Shown here piece after piece: positions 12,601-24,600 of a stretch of DNA of 64,000 nucleotides. Location: positions 6,453,001-6,517,000 of the forward strand of contig NC_092677.1 in the NCBI RefSeq assembly GCF_964355755.1. The letters run 5' to 3'. The translations under genes and the position numbers were made by a program. The stretch's first letter is position 1. Each line of letters starts with the position of its first letter. The stretch comes from Antedon mediterranea (lineage: Eukaryota > Echinodermata > Crinoidea > Comatulida > Antedonidae). The notes below the pieces were generated by a model. It ran no database searches, was not told where the DNA came from, and saw only the letters and a list, made by a program, of their open reading frames with translations.

Positions 12601-15600
12601 CAATGGCAGTGACATTATCCAAGGATATTAAAAGTGTAGTTGTAGCACCAAACACAGTGCTTGCCGAAACTAAAGGTGTAAAAGAAATGGAAGTGTCTGT
12701 AATAGGAAGTGTTGAACCAATGGCAGTAGCACTATCTGAGGATGCAGGCAGTGTAGTTGTAGCACCAAACATAGTACTTGCAGAAACCAAAGTTGAAGAA
12801 GAAATGGAAGTTTCTGTAATAGGAAGTGTTGAACCAATGGCAGTAGCACTATCTGAGGATGCAGGCAGTGTAGTTGTAGCACCAAACGCAGTACTTACAG
12901 AAACCAAAGTTGTAGAAGAAATGGAAGTTTCTGTAATAGGAAGTGTTGAACCAATGGCAGTAGCACTACCTAAGGATGCAGGCAGTGTAGTTGTAGCACC
13001 AAATGCAGTGCCTGCAGAAACCAAAGGTGTAGAAGAGATGGAAGTTTCTGTAATAGGAAGTGTTGAACCAATGGCAGTAGCACTATCTGAAGATGCAGGC
13101 AAAGCACCAAAGGCAGTGCCTGCAGAAATGGACGTTGAGCTAATGGGGGTATCAGTGGTTATTGAAAAAATGCCAGAAAATGAAAGTATTGACATTACAC
13201 CAGTACCAGTTTCAATAGCTGAAGCTGAAGGAAACATCCTCCCATGTTTGTCTGTTGCAAAATCACCTTTAAATTCAAACATTACTGATGTTGAGATTTT
13301 AAATCAAACAAACTTGGACACATCTGCTAGACCACAAACATCTGGTGTTTCTTCAGCAAACAATAAATCTTTACCCAGTAAAAGTAGAAATGTTACTGAA
13401 AATATAGTTGATGAAGGAAGTAACATAACAATTTCCTTAGATATATCTGAAGTTACTGACACTGCGAACTCTAATATGGCAACCATGGATCCTTTAAGAC
13501 TTGGATTGGATAATCTTGATTTACGTTTGGTCGATAATAGTAAAACATCAATTCTTGTAAACAATTTAGAAAACAGTGTTACGCCTTCTACAGATGTGAA
13601 TAGAACTGAAGTTCCGGATAAAATGTTATCAAAAAACATAGAAAATATTACTAGTGTCAAATCTAGTACAGATTCCGATTTGCCATTTTCAGTCAGCTCA
13701 TTTGGTACATCTGGTATGCCTGCCAATATTTTAGAAGATACCATTGTGGCAAATGACAATCCTGGTCTTCAGTCAGTTTCTTGTACAAAAGATCCTATCT
13801 CAGTTGTACCTGATGTCACTTCAGAAAACCTTTTATTAGATCCTAACTCTCTATCACCAAGCACTTGCACTACTGTTTCTGCATACTCAGATGATGGCAA
13901 TACTTACAACTCGGCAGAGAATACACAACGAAATCTTGAAATGGCAAACAGGGCAATTGACAATGCTTTAGTAACACAGTCATTGTCAAATCATACTCAA
14001 ATCCTCTGTAATCCTGGCATCTGTGATCAGTTCACTTTAAACCCAAGTGTGTGCATCATTCCACAAGATGTCTCGATGCTAGATCTTACATTAGGATTAC
14101 CAGAAGACATAAGTAACCTTATTCTTCAGTCTGAAGCAAGCCTCCAGGAACTCTCTAAAGCTGTATCTGTGAAAGAGAAGACTGAGCGACCATCTAATTT
14201 GGTGATGGTCAAGAATAATGTTGATTCGATGAAGTATTTATCAGTGGTAAGTAGCAGGTTTTGGTTGTGTTTCAAGTGGATAAAATCTTGTCTGTATAAT
14301 GGATCTTGATTAAACTGTTCTACTTAAAATAATTAGCTTATCTTGTCTTGCATAATTTTTCTCTGGTTGTCATGTACATGTTTAGTGGATTTATTGAGAA
14401 TAATCATAAAGTCCAATAATTTGTTTTTAGTCCGATTTCATTGATGACTGTGTAGCCATAATGCAGGAGTCAATATCTAGTGAAACCGTTGAAAATATTG
14501 ATCTTAAGCGCAGCAATCAGATCGTTAGAGAACAGTTTTTGCAAGTAATTGAGAAAATGTTCCCTTGGTGTAACGCCTTGAACTCCAAATGTTGGAAGAA
14601 GAATCATATTTTCCCAGAGTAAGTTATTTTTATGAACTATTTTTATTCTTTACAGTTACCAAATAAACAATAACAATTAAACACTATACTATACTATATT
14701 ACCAAATACACAGGTCAAAAATAATAACCACTTCTGTAAAAGATAATGTCATCATGGATATAATACTGGAGTAAAATATTTATATCGAATTCATTTTTTC
14801 ATGTTTTCTTTAGTGGCATGTTGCCCAATGCCGTTTTGCCACCATATTGTGATCATGAATATGCACAATGGCAACAGAGAATTCTTCCTGCACCAAAGAC
14901 ACCACAACCATCGCCGCTTAAAAAGGTTCATCCGTCTACTAAGAAACCAGCATTAGAAGAAAATTCAGGTACATTGAAATTAGAAATTAGAGTTGTTTGT
15001 TTGTCTCTTTGCCTCATAACAACTCCACAGAACTCCTCTCAATATCTCTTGCAGAAACAAAAGAAAGACTTTGATCAGGATCACTAGTGTAACCAATTGC
15101 TTGAAACAGTGGAGTTGCTTTGTTCTTTTACAAAATGATTAGTGTACACATGCAATCTCTTGCCTCATGAATAATTCATGAGGCATATACAATTTATAAC
15201 CATCAATTAAACATTCCAAAATGGTTAAAAGGAGTGCATACTCCAGGTTCAATTCTGATTCAAAATATCATCATTATTACTTAATATGATACTGATTAAA
15301 TGTAACAAACTTGCTTAAACAGATGTTGATGCATTTGACTTCCCGCTATTGGATGTAAATGCAGAAGATCCTCGTCGGTGTTCACTGTGTGGCCAATGTG
15401 GTGACCACGAGCCTGACCTTGCTGGACGTTTACTTTACATTGGTCAAGATGACTGGATACATATAAACTGTGGACTGTGGTCAGCAGAGGTGTTTGAGGA
15501 GATGGACGGGTCATTGGTTAATGTCCACAGCGCTATATCAAGAGGAAGGCTACTTGTAAATATGTTCATACAAGTTCCTAAGTATAAATATTATATGAAA

Positions 15601-18600
15601 TCAATTTAAGGCAATGTTTCATGAAAATGATTTGCATATAATTAAAATCACTTCCCTGTAGCAAGCCATGACATCTGATGTCACAAAATGGCATGGGTGT
15701 AGGCTATTCAGACATGGCGCACAACTTAAAATTCCTTTCAATCACCAGTGTCCTTGTTTTACAGAGGAAACTACTGAAAGGCACGACGTTATATATTTAA
15801 CTTCATTTCTATTGCATGAAAGTTTTATTTAAACCTTTAATTTTCGTTTTGTACAGCGTTGTGAAGTATGTGACCGTCAGGGCGCAACTGTCGGCTGTAA
15901 CACGCGAGGGTGTCCTGCTAATTATCATTTTATGTGTGCACGAGAAAAGAATGCCTTTTTTCTTGAAGATAAAAAGGTATTCTGTTGGCAACATGGTCAT
16001 CATGCTGACAAAGAGGTAAGATATATGGTTGTAATCAAATTTTTATTTTCTTTTAAGTTCTGTTATTTATTTGTTAATTTCGTAGCTTAAGTTAGTTAAG
16101 ATAAAAGGTACCAAGCTTGATTAGCTTCGGCTATATCTTGGCTACCTTTTGTATTGAAATTGTTTTTGTTTGATACAATAAAGAAGAAAAGAATAGAATA
16201 AAGAAGAATAGCACATTCGTTTATAACTAGAGATGTAAGTACCATAATTTTCTATATCTTTTCTAGCTTGTTGAAGAAGGTCATTTTGCAGTTTTACGTC
16301 GGGTATGTGTCAGTCTTGATAACATGAAGATGAATAAAGTGTTTGCAAAAGGTTTACCACCATCACGAGTGAATGCAATGATTGGATCGTTAACAGTTGA
16401 GTTTTTAGGCCGTTTAGGTCCTCTCTCTGACTGCAAGGAAGCACTTTATCCAATCAACTTTAGGTAAAGAATTGTTATGTTTAGAAGATGCACTAAAGAT
16501 ACATTAACATTATTTTGTTATAGTGGTATCATCTTGGATACATGGCATATTTTTAATCTATTCTTCATGTGTAGCATTTTGGTTATCAGACACTACTTGT
16601 CAACAAAAGGTTTTTGCTGTAGACTTTCTCTATGCACTGACTATTTATAATCTTTATTTGATAGGTTAAACAATGCTGTTTGTATATAAGAACTGTACTA
16701 AGAAAACACTTCATATTAAGATTGTTGAATATTTTATGTGGGATTGATGTATGTTTTAAATGAATGTTTTTAATTGTAATTGTTTTACCATATTTTCTGT
16801 CGAAGAAAACAATTTTTCCATGTACACATTTTATATATGGAACAAATAAAGATTTTATTTGATTTTTACAGGTGCTGTCGTGTGTACTGGAGTACTATCG
16901 ATCCAGGGAAACGATGTGTTTATACCATCAAGATCTTAGAAGTAATTCCAGAAACATCGCCAGGAGTGACTACACTCGTTGAAACCAACAACACATTGAT
17001 ACATAATAATCATGTTATAGCGACTGATATTGTAACAGACATCCCAAGGATGGAAATTGATCCTGTTGCTGATCTTGAAACTCCTGACATCATTCCACTT
17101 GACATCATTCAACCACCAGCTGATGTCATTCAACCACCAGCTGATGTCATTCAACCACCAGCTGACATCATTCAACCACCAGCTGACATCATTCAACCAC
17201 CAGCTGATGTCATTAAACCACCAGCTGATGTCATTCAACCACCAGTTGATTTCAATTGTAGTACAACCTCTGTGAATGAACCAGTAACAGAATGTGTAAA
17301 CAGCAATGCTGACAATCAGAGGTCTGTTAAGAAATTATCAGAACGGGCCTTAGAGGTTTATGAAGCTACTACTGGTAACTCTGTCATGATTGTTGATGAG
17401 GATTTTGTGTTTACCCTTGATGACTCCACAAAGTTGAGCAACAGTTATCCAATGTCCCGTACAGATAGCTGGCGGAAGACTGCGAATATGAAAAGAAGTA
17501 ACTCTTGGGCTGGTGGACAAACAAACTTTCAAACCAGCCAAATCTCTACCAATGAAGAAGTATTGCAACCTATTTCTGGTGATCATTTGATTTTGAATGA
17601 TGTGGTTGATGCCTTGAATAAAGCTGCTGCTAATAATAAGTTAAATCCCACCGAAGATGATAAGACTAACATGCCAATCACCTTGAACAATGGTTCTGCA
17701 ACAGTTCAAATGGTTAACTTAGAAGATACTCAAACTGCACCAGTAACCGAAGCTTATGTCAACATTATCAGAGAGAAAACTGATGTTCAGTCAAATGTTA
17801 TCAAGCCTAATGAAAATGAATATCGCATAAATTCCAAGAAGCAAAGTGCCAATGAAAAGGCTTCAGAAAGTATGTGCAATCATGTGCAACAAGGTCAGCT
17901 AGAGACAAGTAATGAAAACAAGATTCATAATACTATTGAAGAAAATGAACGTAATCGTTCACCAGAAAACTCTGACATTAATCTAAATCAAAGAACTGGA
18001 AGTAACTCACAAGAACAAGAATTGAATAATTGTCCTGACACTTTGTCTGAAGTAATACTAATTAACCAAAATAAGGAAACAAATTGTAGAAATCTTACAG
18101 AAAATTCAGGACAGAAAATGTTGCCGTACGATGTTAACAAGGATTCAGAAAAAAGTGGAAATGTAACTAGTAATGTTGGTAGGAGACCAGAAAATAAAAT
18201 TTCCAAATTATCATCAGAATTAGGTCAAATTCTACCTATATTGATTAAGGATAAACACGGTACTGTAAAAGACAAAGAAGTTAAAAAGCATACTATTGAC
18301 ATCAGTCACCTTCTTAGAAAGAATTATAGAAATAATGCAGTCCGAAAAAATACTGAAAGAATGTCACTAGTAGATATTAAATGCAATGGAGATGCAGAAA
18401 AAGAACAAAGACAGAATCCACAAAGTAAAATAGAATTGAACCGTAGGCCAAACGATTGTAAAATATCAATAAATGATGTGAACAATGCAATTGATGTTGA
18501 TGACAGCAGTGGTGTTTATAAGGAAGTAGATGTTAATTCAAAAGATTGTAAAATATCTTCCGAGAAAGACATTGATGTATGTAAAAATGAAGATGAACCA

Positions 18601-21600
18601 TTTGAATGTATGTATTGCCAGAAGTCATACGTCAAGGAAAGTTTCTATCTTAAGCATATCATGAATTGTAAGCAGAAACAAAATATTTTGGACGATAAGG
18701 ACAAACCTATGGAAGATATTAGTATTGTTGTTACACATACTGAGAATGAGTTAGTAACCAAAGATTCTGATGGACATACGACAGAAAAGAGAAAATACAC
18801 TGATGAACCAGTCATTAGCCCACGGTCAAAAAAGAAATATAAACAGGAAGCAGAAAGGTTAAATTTTGATGAGTTTGTACCTGAATCAAAGCTAGATAAA
18901 TTGGACATTTCCAAACCTGGAAGGAAAAGCTATCCAATGCGAAACACTTCTTCTAGATTGATTAGAATAGCAGCTGAATCTGAACCAACTGAAGAAAATG
19001 AAGAGCTACCATCACCACCAAAGATCACAAAGGATGTGCGAGTAAGCTTATCTCCTGTGGATTTATTGGCTTTATCTAAGAAGATGGAAAATGATGACCC
19101 TGTTCAGTTGGCTAATAGATTAGAGAAAGAGGGTCTTATAGAGCCTATTGTTAGAAAGCGTGGTCGTCCAAGAAAACAACCAACCAATAGTGAAAACCAA
19201 ATGGGAAGTATGGCAGGCGTGGACAAAAGAGAGGAGAAAGAACTGTCGTCTGGATGTGAACAAATTGTAGATGTAGAGGGAGGTGTTTCTACTAGGAGGA
19301 GGTTAAGAAGAAGCTGTTGTGAAAGAAATGTAAAATATTCTGATGAAACGAAAGAAGATGAAATTAAAGAAGATGAAACGAAAGAAGATGAAGATCAGGT
19401 GCAATCTCCACCAGTTAAAAGAAGAAGAGGAAGACCACCACTAAAGAAACCAAAAGATTATAATAGTACAGTTACTGATATTGAAACAAATAATATAACT
19501 AAAAACGCACAAAGTATGAATGTAGAAAATGCAACAAAAGATGGTGAAATTGTAGTTACTATTACCAAAAAAACCAAAGACACTTCGGAATCTGTTAAAG
19601 CAGTACTTGAAAATCAAGATGACGAACTTCAAATAATTGATATATTTAACAAATCTGATAAAATTTTAAATGCAAAAGAAAATGTTGAAACTCCTCTTAC
19701 CACAAATTCTTCAGAAACGAAACTTATCAAACAAAGTTACAGACCAAACATTATGAGAAAACAAGTGAAAGATTGTGGTCTTCAAACAACTCAACAAGTT
19801 TATATGTATGTAAACAAAGATGACAGTGTAAGCAAATTTAAAGAAATAAGGAAGTTGAGCAATGATGGAAAATTACTTACATCAACTGACAACCAGCCTA
19901 AACAAGAACAGGTTTCTTTTGTCACACCAAACTGCAATATAATGCCAACTTCTATTGCTGGGAGTAGTCAAATGTCGCCTGTTATTTGTCCTCAGATTCC
20001 ATCAGTAAACACAGCAGTAAATTTTATCCGAAACTCAAACATTCCAGTTTTAGTACAATCAACAGTTCCTGTTGTAAATGCAGTCACTGTTATGGTTAAA
20101 CCTCTGAACCAAAATGTCACTTCACCAGCTATTTTACCAACAGTTTATGTTAAGGACAACACTCAGCTTTTAAGTCCAGTAAGAAGTCCATCTGGTTGTA
20201 ATTTACAACCATCTGTAATTTTACCCGCTCAACCACAATTGTCCATTTCTCAAGTTGGTCACGTCCAAAGCACAGCAAATCCGTCTATCTTACAAATGTC
20301 TAATAATTTAGTGAGTTCAGCTCCTGTTTTAAATTACACGCCTATTGCACAATCATTTCCAACGTTAGTAAACTCAACTCCAGTATCTGTTGTTTACACG
20401 AGTATTCAAGTACAGCCACAAGCAAATTTGATTAACTCTGTTTCAATGTTTAGTAATCAAACTATTACAAACTCTATTTCTGTGAGAGGACAAAATAATG
20501 TATTTCCCATCACTCCTTTTAATCAAATCCAACCGAGAAATGCAGTTGGTGTGTCCAATGTTTTACAGAGCAAGAACAGCATTCTTTCAAATATGTTACC
20601 TCAAACTCAAGCAGTTTCTGTGAGTTTTGAATCAAATGATAAATCTGGATATTCTTATAAACGAGTGTTTCCAGAAAAGTTTCCAATACCAAGATTTCCA
20701 AGTTTGCAACCAGTTAAGTATGTTCCTCACGGAAGCCATATCATCAAGACCAGTTTAAGTTCAATGAAACCTCATGTACCAACTACTTCTCCATTCTCTG
20801 CCACAAACTCCAATATTCTGAAATCTATTATTCAAAGACCTCTTGCTCCAGTAACGTCCTCACATTTAGTGTCCAATTTAAGTATACTGCAGTCGCAACA
20901 GCAAGGCTCACCTTTGTCAACACAACACTCAAGTTCTGATGTTCTTCGAGCTCTTCAGCGTAAAGTTGCTGCCAGAGCTGTAGAGAGATCTTCTACTCCC
21001 TTTCTTCCAATGGCAAAAAGTCAACAAAACCTGAATCTTGGAAGTCTTCTAATACCTACCGAACGTCCACATCAAGAAGAAGCAACAGTGGCACCACAGC
21101 AGCCTCTAAAAGAGAGTAACTCTGGCAATGTTAAGGTTTCCACAAACAGCTCAGAAGCTAATACCAAGTCAAGTAATCAAGAACCTCCTGTTGTACAAAG
21201 AAAAACAGGTTTGTAGTTTGTTCATTTATGTATTCCGTATATATCTATCATTACGGACACTTTTCAGTGAAATGTAAGGAGGAGTATGTTTTAACGCTTG
21301 ACACCAATAGGGGAAGCTTTGTTGGGCCCTGAAGGCGTCTATTACTGTATTCAGGTATAATATTGTAATGCAGTACAATAGGTTTCAATTTTGAATTCTG
21401 ATTTTTATCCACCAGATGATGAAAGGTTAACTTCACCTGCAGGATTGGTTCACAAACGGAAAGCTCCACGCATACAAAATGTAGCTGAGGAAGAAGAGGT
21501 GATGTCACCACTGTTGGCCAGAATGATGAAAGGTCTAGAAGAAAAAACACTGCCACGACCTAAAAATGAGCCTCATCTTGTGTTTGAGGTCACCAGCGAT

Positions 21601-24600
21601 GATGGTTTTAGCACACGAGCAGACTCGATGGAAGAGGCATGGAAACAGGTGGTAGACCTTGTAAACGAGCGTAGGAATGATGCAAGGATGAAAAGTTTAT
21701 CATTTACAGGTGATCATATATGCTTTTTTAGAAAATGCTATTGCCGTTTCCTCAATTGTTCGGCAAATATATCAAAGGATTTTGTTTAATGATTACTCTG
21801 GTGAATTACACAACCTGAACAAGACCTAATATAATAGATAATTGAATTTAATAGATAGTTAAACCCTACCTTATTTTATGTTATCTGCATATTTGCTACT
21901 AGCAAACTTTAGTTTATAAACTTGGTTTAACTGCAGAAAACAAGTTTGCATTTAAGTTAATGCCTAGTCTACACTGGCTAACTTTAATTTGCAAACTTAA
22001 AACTCAAACTTTAAAAAAAAGTTCAGTAAAGACTAGACTTCACATTTTCTTACTAAACTCTTGTCTACACTGTGACAAAAAATGTGATGTGCCCATAAAT
22101 GGACATGATGATGTGATATCACTACCATATTTGGGCACATCACACTTTTTTGTCAAACTAGTTCGATAGTGGAGTAAGAGCTTAGGTTTGTAAATATGAC
22201 CTAATTAAGTTCATCCTGACAACTGCATTATATACTAAATTACTATGTACTACTATATTTTATATTTATCTCATTTTTAGGTGTTCACGGTTTGTCCATG
22301 CTTGGAATTTCCAACAATGCAATAGCATTTCTAATTGAGCAGTTGTATGGTGCGCCAAATTGTTGCAATTATCATTTTCAATTCCACCAGTATCAGAATG
22401 CAAACACAGTAGAAGAGGTGAAATGTTTTTTAGATTATCAGTTGTAGTCTGTACAGTAAATGTTCCTTCTCTGTCTAAACTATCAAACTAGTTTGGCAAA
22501 AAAGTGTGATGTGCCCAAATATGGTAGTGATGTGACCTGAAGTTTGATAGCATAGACAAAGCTTAAGGATTTAAAAATCCATATGCTACTCAGGCCACTG
22601 TAAAACTTTTGTCTATGTGCAATGGGCAGTCTATAGAAAAAATGTTACTGAATTAACAAGATTATGACTCCTGAAAAAAATTAAGTTGAGAATCTCTCTT
22701 CAATATTGTTAGGAAACATTGTTTTCTTTGGTAATGCTAGCATACCACAAAAAAGTATTTATTTGCCTTCAAACAATTTTTAAATCTATGTTATATCATA
22801 ACATAATCTGAATCTAACAATCCAACTATCAAATCTTTTTCATTTTCCACACCACACTTTGTTTATTTCTTCTTAGGAGCTACCAATGAATCCATATGGA
22901 TGTGCCCGAGCAGAAGCTTTCAAGCGTACTCGTTTCACTCATGACATGTTTGATTTTTTGGCTTCTAAACATCGCAAACCACCTCCACTGCTCATCGTCA
23001 ATGATGATGATGATTCATCACCATATGGCAGTGCCAGGTAATTATTTTAATAATATTTTTCCTGTCAATGTCTTTTATTTTCTGTAAGACAATCGGAGAA
23101 GATGTACAATTTCAACACTAGATTGACTTGGTTCAACAAGAGGGAATATGCATTGCAATACAGTTGCATTGTAATTGGGCAGATGTTTGCCCTACTCTGA
23201 TGTATGATGTAATTTTCTACTTTATACATGGAGAACAAATAAAACAATAATAAAATATGTATATTAATGAATTAATGAGATGTATACAAATTAAACAATG
23301 TATGGAAATAAAAGGGGGACGAACCCTCATAATAAGACAAGAAATAGTACATTGAGAGCACTTGGTTTTCATACATCCAGACCACCAGGCTTGCGCTGAT
23401 GGCATGGGGTTAGATTCACTGTTTATGATCCTTTTATTTATTTTTCTAGACGTGCAACAAGCATAGACCTTCCAATGGCAATGAGATTTAGACATTTGAA
23501 AAATACAGCTAAAGAAGCAGTTGGTGTTTTCCGGTAAGCAATTCTGTTTCCATCACTAAAATTAAAGTAGAAATGTAGAGATATTATGGTTAAGTGCCGT
23601 AAATGTGCTTTAGATACTTTTATATGTTAGGTGTGAAAAAGACTCTCTTTGAAGAACATCTTTATTTAGTTGAAATTGCAAACATAAATGATTTTTCTAT
23701 ACCAACCTCTTGTTTTCATTTTATATCTTGGTTCAATAGTTTTAAAAATGTGACCGGCCTCTGGCTTTCAATTGATGCTTTTCTGTTTAAAGACAGTTGT
23801 TTATTTTTATCTATGAAAGCATTTAAGCACATTCTTTTAAACTGTGAGCATGTACAATTGTCTTCTACACTTAAGCACTCATTGATACAAATGGAAAGTT
23901 TCCATATGCACTATGAAGTTAAATATTTTCTCTGTTTAGATCAATGATTCATGGGCGAGGTTTGTTTTGTAAGCGATTGATTGAGACAGGAGAAATGATT
24001 ATTGAGTACAGTGGAACGGTCATTCGGTCAGTTTTGACGGACAAGAGGGAGAAGTATTACGAAAGCAAGGTCTGAAATTCATGTCATTTTACTACTTTTA
24101 CACCAAATCTTCTTTCCATCCTTAAGGTTTTAGTCTTGCATTCAGTCAAGGATTGTCCTTTAATCGTAAAATAGCGTCCACAATTTTTAAGTTATCGTCC
24201 TGAATGTTTGGGTGTTAGCAGGTATATACTTACAGAACATGCCTATTGATTTTCAGGAAAATTTATATATTGGTCACTTCACAAAAACTTATTATTAAAA
24301 TCTGACTTACCTGTATCTTTTATACAAGATATTAAATTGCATGCCTTCTGTATTCTTTGAACCAAAATTTCAAGTAGTGAGCCCTCTCTCTCCAAAGAAT
24401 GTTTTCCCTGATAGATTTTGCCAAGTACTTCACTCAGTTTCTGAGTGCTTTCATTTTCTTTTTCAGGGTATTGGTTGTTACATGTTTCGAATCGATGACT
24501 ATGACGTCATTGATGCTACAGTGCATGGCAATGCTGCCAGGTTTATTAACCATTCTTGTGAGGTATTTTAATTATGATTTACATTTTCTAAATTGAATCC

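Noticed and set aside
12446-13282. Minus-strand 278-codon frame rich in Ser/Thr/Ala
   Set aside because: It mirrors the 117-bp coding repeat of KMT2. The plus strand has matching splice sites and flanking conserved exons.
23330-23440. Minus-strand tRNA-like segment with GGGTTCGTCCCC
   Set aside because: Box A is not convincing and spacing is too long, so I did not call a SINE.
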